From Dehalococcoidia bacterium (lineage in GTDB: Bacteria; Chloroflexota; Dehalococcoidia; Lucifugimonadales; Australimonadaceae): 15,049 nt of DNA. The stretch lies in contig JAGWBE010000008.1 of assembly GCA_021296055.1 (NCBI GenBank), forward strand, positions 22,112-37,160, in the 5' to 3' direction. Under the pieces are notes generated by a model. It saw nothing but the letters and a program-made list of their open reading frames with translations, was not told the origin of the DNA and ran no database searches. The translations under genes and the position numbers were made by a program. Shown piece after piece: positions 6,932-14,083 of this stretch. Positions within the stretch are counted from its first letter, which is position 1. Every line of letters begins with the position of its first letter.

Positions 6932-6936
6932 CCTCC
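6932..6936 (-). promoter_or_regulatory. Ribosome-binding site supporting a GTG start for fic
   Basis: On the minus strand GGAGG ends six bases before the GTG at 6925. The upstream ATG at 6958 is preceded only by TTCGTTGC, so the shorter start is favoured. Confidence 0.55.
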
Positions 6937-6993
6937 CCGGCGGCCTCGTTGCTCGCATGCAACGAAAGCTGGAATAAGCCGCCGCATTATTCT

Positions 6994-7022
6994 ATTCTAG
7001 CGTCTATATCAGAATAACGCAA
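6994..7022 (-). promoter_or_regulatory. Possible fic promoter inside the repeat
   Basis: Reading the minus strand, TAGAAT (6999 to 6994) matches the -10 consensus at five of six bases and is preceded, after 17 bases, by TTGCGT (7022 to 7017), which matches only the TTG of the -35. The predicted start near 6987 gives a leader of about 60 bases before the GTG. The site overlaps the right-flank palindrome, so repeat-binding factors could affect fic expression. Confidence 0.3.
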
Positions 7023-7035
7023 TCGCTTATGACGG
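7011..7035 (+). repeat. Direct repeat right of fic (pairs with 5602-5626)
   Basis: This is the second copy of the diverged 25-base direct repeat. CTTATGACGG at 7026-7035 is identical to 5617-5626. Confidence 0.5.
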
Positions 7036-7122
7036 AAACGTGGAATAACGTCCGGCGCTATTCCGGCTTCAAGCCCAAAGCGAAATAAGAAGGCGCGCCG
7101 CCTACTACGCCACGCGCTGCCG

Positions 7123-9438
7123 CTAGTCGTCGTCGGGGGTGTAGATGACGGGGCGCGGCTTGCCCGGCTCGGAGGCGGCGCCGACGACGCCCTCGTCCTC
7201 CAACTGATCCATCAGCCGCGCGGCGCGTGGGTAGCCGATCCGCAGGCGGCGTTGCAGGAGGGAGGTGGATACCTGCCGGTTCGTAGTGGCCAGTTGGATG
7301 GCGCGCTGCAGCAGCGTGTCCTCGCCGCCGTCGCTCAGGTCTTCGCCCCCGCCGTTGGCGCCCAGGCCCGCGCTCTCCGTCTCGGCGGCTAGGGCGTCCA
7401 GGTCGATGGCCGGGACCAGGGGGCCGCTCTGCATGCGCCAGTGGTTGGCGAGCACCGCCGACTCGTCGTCGCTGATGTAGACGCCCTGGACGCGCCGGGG
7501 CTTGGCGGCGTCGGCGGATAGGAAGAGCATATCGCCCCTGCCGAGCAGGCGCTCCGCGCCGGCGGAGTCGAGGATGGTGCGCGAGTCGATTTGCGAGGCC
7601 ACCGCGAAGGAGATGCGGCTGGGCAGGTTGGTCTTGATGAGGCCGGTCACCACGTCCACGGAGGGGCGCTGGGTGGCGACGATGAGGTGGATGCCCGTGG
7701 CGCGCCCCAATTGCGCTAGGCGGCAGATGCCCTGCTCCACATCGAACGACGAGGTCATCATCAGGTCGGCCAGCTCGTCGATGCAGATGATGAGGTAAGG
7801 CATGTGCTCGACGGCCTTGGAGCTTTGGTTGTACGACTTGATGTTGCGCACGCCCGCCTCTTCCAGCAGCTTGTAGCGCCGCAGCATCTCTTGAATCGCG
7901 CCGCGCAGCAGGCGCACCACCCGGTCGGGCTCCACCACCACCGGCGTCACCAGGTGCGGGATGCCGTTGTAGGGCGTCAGCTCCACCCGCTTGGGGTCGA
8001 TCAACACCATGCGGACGTCCTTCGGCTGCTGGCTCATGATGAGCGAGCAGATGATGGTGTTCATGCAGACGCTCTTGCCGCTGCCGGTGGCGCCCGCGAT
8101 GAGCAGGTGGGGCATCTTCAGCAGGTCGATGACCATCGGCTCGCCCGCCGACGCTTGGCCTAGCGCGAGGGCCAGTCCGCCATCGTTGTTGACGACCTTG
8201 TACTCATCCGACTCGATGATGGAGCGCATAGAGACGGGCGTCGAGCTGCGGTTGGGCACCTCGACGCCGACGACCGATTCGCCCGGCACGGGCGCTTCGA
8301 TGCGCAGGCTGGGCGCCGCGAGCGCGAGCGCCAGATCCTTTTCGCGCGCCAGGATGGCGTCCACGCGCACGCGGTTCCGCATCTCCGGCTCGCCTTGCTG
8401 CCCGTCTTTGCCGCGCCGCGCTTGGCGGTTCCAGCCCGGCACCAGGCCGTACATCGTTACGGTGGGACCGGGCCGCACCTCGGCCACCTGCACCTCCACG
8501 CGGTGCTGCGACAGCGTCTCCTCGATGAGGCGCGCGACGGTGGTCTGCTCCTTGTTGCTCACCGTCGGCGCGCGCGATTCGGTCAGCACGTCCGTCCGGG
8601 GCAGGATCCAGTCCTTTGGCGGCTCGGCGCGCCGCCTGACAGGCGGGAGCGCCTCCGGCGCCTCCGCGCCCTCGCCGTCGTCCGCCTCCGTTTCGTTGAG
8701 TAGTTCGTCGAGTTCGGCGTCCCAATCCTTGTGACCGTTCGCGTCGTCGTCGTCCGCCGTTTCGTGCGGCCAGCGGCCGTTGCCGTTGGAGGCGGCATGG
8801 TCGGCGGCCTGCTCCTGCGCCGCTGCGGCGCGCCGCTCGGCGCGGGCGGCGCGGTAGGCGCTGATGGCCGTGCTCAGTTCGCGCCAACCGTGACGCGTTG
8901 CGCGTCCCGCCGCACGGCCCGCCGTCCAGACGCTGCCGACGACGGCGCCCTTGGCCGCGCCTTTGGCGGAGTGCTTGGCGACGCGTCGCGAGAGCACCGG
9001 GTGGAGAGTCCAGGCCGCCGCAGCGAACGCGGCGGCGGCGGCTGCCCAGGCGATGATCGCGTTGTGGGCGGACAGGTCGCCGCCTACTTCGCCGCCCAGG
9101 TTGGCCGAGCCGATAAGCGGCAGAGGGACTTCGAAGCCGGTCATAGCCAGCTGCGCGCTCAGGAAGACGAACGCGAAACCCACCGCCCACCGCCACTTGC
9201 GCAGCAGCAGGCGCGGGAAGTAGCGCAGCAGCACGATTACGACCGCCGCCCACAGGCCGAAGGTGAACAGGCCTGCGCCCATCGAGACGAGGGCGCTTTC
9301 CGCCGCGCTCCGCAGCGGGTCGATGACCCAGGCGGGCTGCGCCAGGCCGATGGCGATGGCCGCGGCGATAATGAGGGCGGCCAGGAGCCTGACGATGCCG
9401 ATGGCGCGCAGTGTCTTCATAGGTTCGGCGTGGGCCAC
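7123..9438 (-). CDS. ftsK: FtsK/SpoIIIE family DNA translocase
   Basis: The 771-residue product is a membrane-anchored double-stranded DNA pump that clears chromosomes from the division septum. About four hydrophobic segments (near residues 12-34, 50-72, 83-103 and 126-146) form the N-terminal anchor. A low-complexity linker rich in Ala, Arg and then Asp/Glu spans about 150-265. The motor has Walker A GATGSGKS (449-456), the conserved LIDPKRVELTPYNGIPHL (479-496) and the Walker B region LIICIDELADLM (549-560). The C-terminal winged-helix gamma domain (about 709-768, DTLLQRAIQLATTNRQVSTSLLQRRLRIGYPRAARLMDQLEDEGVV) reads chromosome polarity sequences. Start choice is uncertain: a GTG at 9438 has GGGAG too close, and an ATG at 9420 (MKTLRAIG) has no ribosome-binding site but a better signal-anchor start. 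It lies 62 bases after rnj, so they are probably cotranscribed. Confidence 0.96.
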   Translation of the reverse strand: MAHAEPMKTLRAIGIVRLLAALIIAAAIAIGLAQPAWVIDPLRSAAESALVSMGAGLFTFGLWAAVVIVLLRYFPRLLLRKWRWAVGFAFVFLSAQLAMTGFEVPLPLIGSANLGGEVGGDLSAHNAIIAWAAAAAAFAAAAWTLHPVLSRRVAKHSAKGAAKGAVVGSVWTAGRAAGRATRHGWRELSTAISAYRAARAERRAAAAQEQAADHAASNGNGRWPHETADDDDANGHKDWDAELDELLNETEADDGEGAEAPEALPPVRRRAEPPKDWILPRTDVLTESRAPTVSNKEQTTVARLIEETLSQHRVEVQVAEVRPGPTVTMYGLVPGWNRQARRGKDGQQGEPEMRNRVRVDAILAREKDLALALAAPSLRIEAPVPGESVVGVEVPNRSSTPVSMRSIIESDEYKVVNNDGGLALALGQASAGEPMVIDLLKMPHLLIAGATGSGKSVCMNTIICSLIMSQQPKDVRMVLIDPKRVELTPYNGIPHLVTPVVVEPDRVVRLLRGAIQEMLRRYKLLEEAGVRNIKSYNQSSKAVEHMPYLIICIDELADLMMTSSFDVEQGICRLAQLGRATGIHLIVATQRPSVDVVTGLIKTNLPSRISFAVASQIDSRTILDSAGAERLLGRGDMLFLSADAAKPRRVQGVYISDDESAVLANHWRMQSGPLVPAIDLDALAAETESAGLGANGGGEDLSDGGEDTLLQRAIQLATTNRQVSTSLLQRRLRIGYPRAARLMDQLEDEGVVGAASEPGKPRPVIYTPDDD

Positions 9439-9500
9439 GCTCCCGCCTGCGCGGAGCGCTCCGGCGGCGCTTGGCGCTTAGCCAGTTGCGCCGGTTCGGA

Positions 9501-11186
9501 TCATACTTCCACGGGCGCCGGGATAATCATCGGGCGCCGTCCCGTCTCCTGATGGAAGTATGCGCCGAGGGCCTCGCGGGCGAGCCGGCCCACCTCCCCC
9601 AACTCTAGGCGTTGGCCAGCGCCGTTCGCCAGTGAGTTGGCTAGCAGATCGGAGGCTCGCCGGCTGAGCTCCTCGGCGTGGCCCGGCTCCGCGAAGCCGT
9701 GCGTTACCACCTCGATCGGCCCGGCCAACTTGCCCGCCGCGCCGTCGATGGGCACGATGACGACCACGAACCCTTCGTTGCCCAGGCGATGGCGGTCGCG
9801 CAGCACCACGCTCCGCACGTCGAACCTGTCCGCGCCGTCCACGTAGACGTGCCCCGCCGGGACGCGCTCCGCCACTCCGGCTCCCTCCTCGTCCAGTTCC
9901 AGCACGTCGCCGTCCTCCAGCACGAAGACGTTGTCCGGCTCCACGCCCACCTCCCGCGCCAAGTTGGCGTGGGCGGCGAGCATCCGGTACTCCCCATGGA
10001 TTGGCACGAAGTAGCGCGGCTTGACCAGGCTGAGGATGAGCTTGAGCTCCTCTTGGCTGCCGTGACCTTGCACGTGCACCGGGGCGGAGCGCGCCGTCAC
10101 CACGCGCACTCCCTGGCGCACGAGGTTGTCGATAGCGCTAGCGACGGCCGATTCGTTGCCCGGGATGGTGGAGGCGGAGAGGACAACCGTGTCGTCCTCG
10201 CGCGCTTTGATGTCGCGGTGGCGCTGGTTGGCGACGCGCACGAGCACGGACGTCGGCTCGCCCTGCGCGCCGGTGAGCACCACCGTCTGCTCCCAGGGCG
10301 GGTATGCGTCGAGGTCTTGCAGTTCGACGATCGTGCCGCTGGGCGCGCGCAGGTAGCCCTTGGCGAATGCCATGGCGGCATTGTCCGTCATAGAGCGCCC
10401 GGCGAAGGCGACCTTGCGCCCGTCGTTCACCGCCGCGTCGATCACCTGCTGGACGCGGGAGATGAGGGACGCGAACGTGGCGACGAGCACGCGCCCGGGC
10501 GCCTCGGCGAAGGCGTGCCGCAGCGCCGGGCCGACGACCTGCTCCGACGGCGTATGCCCCGGCCGCTCCGCGTAGGTGGAGTCGGACAGCAGCAGCAGAA
10601 CGCCTTCTTGCCCCAACTCGCCGATGCGCCGGAGGTCGGCTTGGCGCCCGTCGACGGGGGTGTGGTCGATCTTGAAGTCGCCGGTGTGGAGCACCAAGCC
10701 GGCGGGCGTGCGCAGCGCGATGGCGCAGGCATCGGGGATGCTGTGGCACATGTGCAGGTACTCGGCCTCGATGTCTCCCAGCGAGATGCGGTCGCCGGGG
10801 AGCGCCTCGTTGAGGCTGACGGAGGAGAGGGCGCGGTGCTCTTGGAGCTTGACGCGAATCAGGTTCAGGGCTAGCGGCGGCGCGTAGACGGGGGCGCGCA
10901 GGTCGTGCAGCAGGAAGGGGAGCGCGCCGATGTGGTCTTCGTGGCCGTGGGTGATGAGGATGGCGCGGACGCGCTCCTTGCGTTCAACCAGGTAGGTTGC
11001 GTCGGGCAGCACCAGGTCTACGCCCGGCATGTCGGCCTTGGGGAACATCACTCCCGCGTCGATGACGATGATATCGTCGCCGCACTCGACGGCGAGCATA
11101 TTCTTGCCGACCTCGCCCAGGCCGCCGAGAGGGATGATGCGCAGCGGCGCGCCCGCGCGCATCACAGACTGTTGTGTAGGTTGCAA
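9501..11186 (-). CDS. rnj: Ribonuclease J
   Basis: The 561-residue protein is a metallo-beta-lactamase/beta-CASP ribonuclease with 5'-3' exonuclease and endonuclease activity in mRNA decay and rRNA maturation. It begins with the family opening LRIIPLGGLGEVGKNM (15-30). The zinc ligands are visible as HGHEDH (80-85), His148 in HMCHSIPD, Asp170 in HTGDFKIDHTP, and His397 in VPIHGEYR. The beta-CASP part includes GRSM and HVQGHGSQEELK (371-382). The start is an unusual TTG at 11186, supported by GGAGGT six bases upstream; an in-frame ATG at 11162 has no ribosome-binding site but would also leave the catalytic domain intact. A MITE-like element separates this gene from the upstream UDG gene, so it probably has its own promoter or relies on read-through. 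ftsK follows. Confidence 0.97.
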   Translation of the reverse strand: MQPTQQSVMRAGAPLRIIPLGGLGEVGKNMLAVECGDDIIVIDAGVMFPKADMPGVDLVLPDATYLVERKERVRAILITHGHEDHIGALPFLLHDLRAPVYAPPLALNLIRVKLQEHRALSSVSLNEALPGDRISLGDIEAEYLHMCHSIPDACAIALRTPAGLVLHTGDFKIDHTPVDGRQADLRRIGELGQEGVLLLLSDSTYAERPGHTPSEQVVGPALRHAFAEAPGRVLVATFASLISRVQQVIDAAVNDGRKVAFAGRSMTDNAAMAFAKGYLRAPSGTIVELQDLDAYPPWEQTVVLTGAQGEPTSVLVRVANQRHRDIKAREDDTVVLSASTIPGNESAVASAIDNLVRQGVRVVTARSAPVHVQGHGSQEELKLILSLVKPRYFVPIHGEYRMLAAHANLAREVGVEPDNVFVLEDGDVLELDEEGAGVAERVPAGHVYVDGADRFDVRSVVLRDRHRLGNEGFVVVIVPIDGAAGKLAGPIEVVTHGFAEPGHAEELSRRASDLLANSLANGAGQRLELGEVGRLAREALGAYFHQETGRRPMIIPAPVEV

Positions 11187-11192
11187 ACCTGT

Positions 11193-11198
11193 ACCTCC
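11193..11198 (-). promoter_or_regulatory. Ribosome-binding site deciding the TTG start of RNase J
   Basis: GGAGGT on the minus strand lies six bases before the TTG at 11186-11184. It is the only good Shine-Dalgarno sequence near the gene start, favouring TTG over the ATG at 11162. Confidence 0.75.
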
Positions 11199-11211
11199 GT
11201 TATTTCCGAGC

Positions 11212-11226
11212 CCCGCCTTTGGGGAC
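11212..11226. repeat. 15-base repeat CCCGCCTTTGGGGAC, copy 1
   Basis: An exact match occurs at 12105-12119. On the minus strand both copies lie in short leaders, ahead of RNase J and ahead of the UDG gene. This copy abuts and partly overlaps the left end of the MITE-like element. Confidence 0.6.
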
Positions 11227-11366
11227 CTTTGGCGTAACTACTCTGTCTCCCCACCCCCAAAAGATAAAAAAACCTTTTGTGGGGGATACCCCCACGCCCC
11301 CAGCCGAGGGGCTGCCGCCCCTCAGCGCTCCCCGCGTGAAGAGATGCGGGATTACGCAAAGGTCTC
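11222..11366. mobile_element. MITE-like element, complete copy (about 145 bp)
   Basis: The element has terminal inverted repeats. The right end, read on the minus strand, is GAGACCTTTGCGTAAT (11366 to 11351); the left end is the diverged GGGACCTTTGGCGTAAC (11222-11238). Inside are two strong hairpins: GTGGGGG-ATA-CCCCCAC (11279-11295) and GAGGGGC-TGCC-GCCCCTC (11306-11323). The left 89 bases match 14963-15049 at roughly 91 percent (about six mismatches and two single-base gaps by eye), in the same orientation. There is no coding capacity, so any movement would need a transposase elsewhere. It fills the gap between the UDG and RNase J genes. A target-site duplication is not obvious. Confidence 0.75.
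11266..11295 (-). terminator. Possible terminator carried by the MITE-like element
   Basis: On the minus strand the 7-bp perfect hairpin (11295 to 11279, loop TAT) is followed by AAAAGG and then seven T residues (11272 to 11266). The six-base gap before the T-tract weakens the call, but this is the only such structure downstream of the UDG gene, which ends at 11398. An alternative hairpin pairs CCCCC-AC-AAAAG with CTTTTGGGGG and excludes the first. Confidence 0.4.
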
Positions 11367-11397
11367 TTTTCGCGGGATGATGGATAAGAGGCGGGGG

Positions 11398-12090
11398 CTA
11401 GAGGAGGTGGAGTTGCTGGGTTTCACTGCGCTCTTGGGGGGTGGGAGGTGTGGGGCGCTCGTCCGGCGCGGACGCGGGCTGTTGGGGCTGGTCGAGCAGG
11501 GAGGTCGGCGGCTGCGGGTCGGCGGCGGCCGGCGGGGGCACGCCGATGCCTTTGAGCAGGTCGCCGATCTTGCGGAAGTCATCAACGATGGTGGAGCGCA
11601 GGTTGCCGTTGTGGAGGGCGGCGGCGGGGTGGTAGAGGGGCAGCACCGTGGCGTGGCCGAAGCGCTTGGGCTTGGCGCGGAGCTTGCTGATGGTCTCCCT
11701 GGGGAACCAGCGCGCCAAGGCGTGTCGGCCCAAGGGGACGATGATGTCGGGGTCTATCGCCTCGATCTGCTCGTCCATATAGCCGGAGCACGCGGCAATC
11801 TCGCCTGGGAAGGGGTCGCGATTGTTGGGCGGTCTGCACTTGACCATGTTCGTGATGTAGACATCCTCGCGGCGCAGGCCGATGGATTCGAGGAGTTCGT
11901 TGAGGAACTGGCCTGCCGCGCCGACGAAGGGGCGGCCTTGGCGGTCTTCGTTGAAGCCAGGCCCCTCGCCGACGAACATCACGCGGGCGTTGGGCGAGCC
12001 TTCGCCCGGGACGGCGTTGGCGCGCGCCTTGTGGAGCGCGCAGGCCGTGCACGTCATGATGGCGCGGTGGGTTGCCTCCAGGTCCGCCAT
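11398..12090 (-). CDS. Family 4 uracil-DNA glycosylase (4Fe-4S)
   Basis: The 230-residue enzyme removes uracil from DNA to start base excision repair. The four cysteines of the family's 4Fe-4S cluster are present: Cys14 and Cys17 (CTAC), Cys85 (VKCRPP) and Cys101 (AACSGY). The active-site motif GEGPGFNEDRQGRPFVG spans 41-57 and the C-terminal motif HPAA spans 154-157. The catalytic core ends near 185. Beyond it is a 45-residue proline- and glutamine-rich tail finishing QQLHLL, which resembles the short hydrophobic motifs by which repair proteins bind the sliding clamp. GGAG lies nine bases before the ATG. It is the last gene of the DUF177-rpmF-fabD-nusB-acpP run, 44 bases after acpP. Family 4 enzymes are common in thermophiles, archaea and many high-GC bacteria. 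Confidence 0.94.
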   Translation of the reverse strand: MADLEATHRAIMTCTACALHKARANAVPGEGSPNARVMFVGEGPGFNEDRQGRPFVGAAGQFLNELLESIGLRREDVYITNMVKCRPPNNRDPFPGEIAACSGYMDEQIEAIDPDIIVPLGRHALARWFPRETISKLRAKPKRFGHATVLPLYHPAAALHNGNLRSTIVDDFRKIGDLLKGIGVPPPAAADPQPPTSLLDQPQQPASAPDERPTPPTPQERSETQQLHLL

Positions 12091-12104
12091 GTCTCTTTGC
12101 TCCG

Positions 12105-12119
12105 CCCGCCTTTGGGGAC
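12105..12119. repeat. 15-base repeat CCCGCCTTTGGGGAC, copy 2
   Basis: Identical to 11212-11226. It lies in the 44-base gap between acpP and the UDG gene, just ahead of the UDG ribosome-binding site on the minus strand. Confidence 0.6.
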
Positions 12120-12134
12120 GCGCCTAACGCGCGG

Positions 12135-12392
12135 CTAGTCGGAGAAGCCTTTGGACTTGATGAAGTCCACGGCGTCTTGGATGGTGCGGATGTTCTCCGC
12201 GTCGCTGTCGGCAATCTTCAGGGGCTCGTCCCCGTCCGAGAACTCCTCCTCGAACTGCATGATGAGTTCGACGAGGTCGAGGGAGTCGGCGTTGAGGTCG
12301 TCGACGAAGGAAGCTTCGAGGGTTACGGCGGCCTCGTCCGCGCCGAGTCGGTCTACGACGACCTTCTGCACTCGTTCGAATACCGTTGCCAT
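12135..12392 (-). CDS. acpP: Acyl carrier protein
   Basis: The 85-residue acidic protein carries growing acyl chains on a phosphopantetheine arm during fatty acid synthesis. The attachment site is Ser37 in DDLNADSLDLVELIMQFEEEF (DSL motif, 36-38), followed by the conserved acidic helix II that docks partner enzymes; the C-terminus is NIRTIQDAVDFIKSKG. The length is typical. The ATG at 12392 has AGGAG six bases upstream; a longer frame continues upstream but overlaps nusB and lacks homology. It begins 17 bases after nusB, within the operon that also contains fabD. There is no fabF, fabG, fabH or plsX in the window, so the rest of the fatty acid pathway is encoded elsewhere. Confidence 0.97.
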   Translation of the reverse strand: MATVFERVQKVVVDRLGADEAAVTLEASFVDDLNADSLDLVELIMQFEEEFSDGDEPLKIADSDAENIRTIQDAVDFIKSKGFSD

Positions 12393-12409
12393 GCGGTTCT
12401 CCTGGTTCG

Positions 12410-12865
12410 CTAGGTGTCCGATGCGTCGGGCGGGGCTGCTGCGGCGCTGCCCAGCACGCCGTTGATGAAGCGGGGCGACGCCTCGCTGCCGTAGGTCTTC
12501 GCCAACTCCACTGCTTCGTTTATCACGACGCGCTGCGGCGTGTCGCCGCTCCACAACTCGTACAGCGCCAGCCGCAGCACGTTCCTGTCCACGACGGCCA
12601 GTTGCTCGACGGGCCATGCGGGCGCGAAGCGGGCGATGGCGGCGTCCAACTCCGGCAGGCTTTCCAGCACGCCCTCCAGCCGCCGCTCGGCGAAGGGCGC
12701 CGACTGCGCCGACCACCGCGTCGACGCGCACTGGCGCTCCAATGAGGTGCGCCAGTCGTGGCGGGTAACGTCCCACTCGTAGAGGACGCGCAGGGCGAGC
12801 ACGCGCCCTCGATGCTGCGCGCCGCCGGGCTTGGCGCGGGGCGCTTCTGTGGAGTTGGCGGGCAT
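12410..12865 (-). CDS. nusB: Transcription antitermination protein NusB
   Basis: The 151-residue protein has the family length. NusB binds BoxA RNA with S10 (NusE) to support antitermination of rRNA operons. Characteristic segments are RVLALRVLYEWDV near the N-terminus (about 21-33), AVVDRNVLRLALYEL (about 90-104) and the strongly conserved VVINEAVELAKTYGSEASPRFINGVLG (about 112-138). The first 19 residues are an unconserved polar extension. No ribosome-binding site precedes the ATG, which is 41 bases after the fabD stop, so initiation may be weak or depend on coupling. Its place between fabD and acpP is unusual, since these genes are normally neighbours of other fatty acid genes. Confidence 0.95.
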   Translation of the reverse strand: MPANSTEAPRAKPGGAQHRGRVLALRVLYEWDVTRHDWRTSLERQCASTRWSAQSAPFAERRLEGVLESLPELDAAIARFAPAWPVEQLAVVDRNVLRLALYELWSGDTPQRVVINEAVELAKTYGSEASPRFINGVLGSAAAAPPDASDT

Positions 12866-12906
12866 ATAGCGGGTGTGCAGGCGCGGGCGCGATAGGCGCG
12901 GCTAGG

Positions 12907-13833
12907 TTACGCCAGCGCCCGTGCTCCGTCTAGGCCCGCCACGTTGGCCGTCGCCGCGCCGGGGGCGATCCTGCGCGTCAGCGCGGTCAGCGTCTTGCCA
13001 GGTCCGAACTCGATGAACCGCGCGATCCCTTGCGCGCCCATGAACTCCATGGACGCGAGCCACAGCACGGGCGCGCACACTTGTTCCGCCAGCTCGGCGC
13101 GCACCTCCTCCGGCTCCGTCATCGGCAAGGCCGTCGTGTTGGCTACTACGGAGAAGTGGGCGGCGCTTATAGGCACGGTGCGCAGTTCCTCCGCGAGCGC
13201 CTGCTGCGCGGGGCGCATCACCTCGGAGTGGAATGCGCCGGCCACGTCGAGGGCGACGACGCGGCGCGCGCCCCGCTCCGCGGCCAGGGCGCTCGCGCGG
13301 CGCAAGGCATCGTTGGACCCTGCGATAACGATCTGCTCGGCGCTGTTGACGTTGGCGGTCTGGGCGCCCGTCTCCGCGCACACGGCCTCCACGTCCACGA
13401 GCGCCATGCCAAGCACGGCGGCCATGCCGCTGGGGGTCGCTTCCGCCGCCGCTTGCATCAGCTCACCTCGCCGCCGCACGAGGCGCACCGCGTCGGCAAG
13501 CGCAAGCGCGCCCGCGGCGACGAGCGCCGTGTACTCGCCGAGGCTGTGCCCGGCGGCGAAGGCGGGTTGCGGGAACGCCGCGTCCATGCGTTCCTCGGCG
13601 GCGCGGAGGCAGGCGACACTCGCGGCGAGGATGGCGGGCTGCGCGTTGTGGGAGAGAGTGAGCGCCTCGGCGGGGCCGTTGAACGCGACCTCGCTCAGCC
13701 GCTCGTCCAGCGCGTCGTCCGCTTCGTCAAAGACTGCGCGGGCGGCGGGGGAGTCGGCGTAGAGGTCGGCGGCCATGCCAACGCTCTGCGCCCCTTGGCC
13801 GGGGAAGAGGAAGGCAGTGAGGGCGCCGCTCAT
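12907..13833 (-). CDS. fabD: Malonyl-CoA-ACP transacylase FabD
   Basis: The 308-residue enzyme transfers malonyl groups from CoA to the acyl carrier protein. Visible features are FLFPGQGAQSVGM (8-20) forming the oxyanion-hole region, the nucleophile Ser97 in GHSLGEY (95-101), Arg122 in VRRRGELM that binds the malonyl carboxylate, and catalytic His202 in DVAGAFHSEVM. The C-terminal GPGKTLTALTRRI is also typical. Its substrate protein AcpP is encoded two genes downstream. The ATG is seven bases after the rpmF stop with no Shine-Dalgarno sequence, so translation is probably coupled to rpmF. Length and motifs are normal. Confidence 0.97.
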   Translation of the reverse strand: MSGALTAFLFPGQGAQSVGMAADLYADSPAARAVFDEADDALDERLSEVAFNGPAEALTLSHNAQPAILAASVACLRAAEERMDAAFPQPAFAAGHSLGEYTALVAAGALALADAVRLVRRRGELMQAAAEATPSGMAAVLGMALVDVEAVCAETGAQTANVNSAEQIVIAGSNDALRRASALAAERGARRVVALDVAGAFHSEVMRPAQQALAEELRTVPISAAHFSVVANTTALPMTEPEEVRAELAEQVCAPVLWLASMEFMGAQGIARFIEFGPGKTLTALTRRIAPGAATANVAGLDGARALA

Positions 13834-13840
13834 ACGGCGG

Positions 13841-14032
13841 CTAGGCGTTGGCGGTCTCGATTTCGAGCACGTCGCGGCCGCGGTAGTAGCCGCAGGAGGG
13901 ACAGACGCGGTGCGCCATCATTGGGCGATGGCAGTGGGGGCACTCGACGATGGCCGCGCTCTTGACGGCGTTGTGGGCGCGGTGCGCGCCTTTGCTGGCC
14001 TTGGAGCGCTTCCGCTTTGGCAAAGGGGGCAT
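13841..14032 (-). CDS. rpmF: 50S ribosomal protein L32 (zinc-binding form)
   Basis: The 63-residue basic protein starts MPPLPKRKRSKASKGAHRAHNAV, the usual L32 N-terminus that threads into the large subunit. It contains a four-cysteine zinc ribbon: Cys31 and Cys34 (CPHC), Cys44 and Cys47 (CPSC), followed by GYYRGRDVLEI. Retention of all four cysteines makes this the zinc-dependent form; no zinc-free paralogue is seen here. GGAGAG six bases before the ATG at 14032 decides the start over a GTG at 14062. It follows DUF177 by 51 bases, the arrangement found in very many bacteria, and precedes fabD by seven bases. Confidence 0.97.
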   Translation of the reverse strand: MPPLPKRKRSKASKGAHRAHNAVKSAAIVECPHCHRPMMAHRVCPSCGYYRGRDVLEIETANA

Positions 14033-14083
14033 AGGGTTCTCTCCATAGGGGCGCTCCGACACGAGCGCCTAGGGTAGCGTCGC

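Larger units (their letters stand above)
6959..7122. repeat. Right flank of fic: diverged palindromic repeats
   Basis: This 164-base gap between ftsK and fic repeats the GAATAA/TTATTC theme. A degenerate palindrome at 6987-7017 has outer arms TTATTCT and AGAATAA and about 11 of 14 paired positions around CGT. GGAATA at 7042-7047 pairs with TATTCC at 7059-7064. GGCTTCAAGCC at 7065-7075 is a perfect odd palindrome. CAAAGCGAAA at 7076-7085 is shared with the left flank. No open frame is evident. Confidence 0.55.

Noticed and set aside
5578..7122. Integron attC sites flanking fic
   Set aside because: The hairpins lack the conserved RYYYAAC/GTTRRRY core pair in the right arrangement, and no integrase is present; only a generic repeat call is supported.
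12393..12776. N-terminal extension of acpP up to 12776
   Set aside because: It would overlap nusB entirely, and acyl carrier proteins start at the ATG at 12392, which has its own AGGAG.
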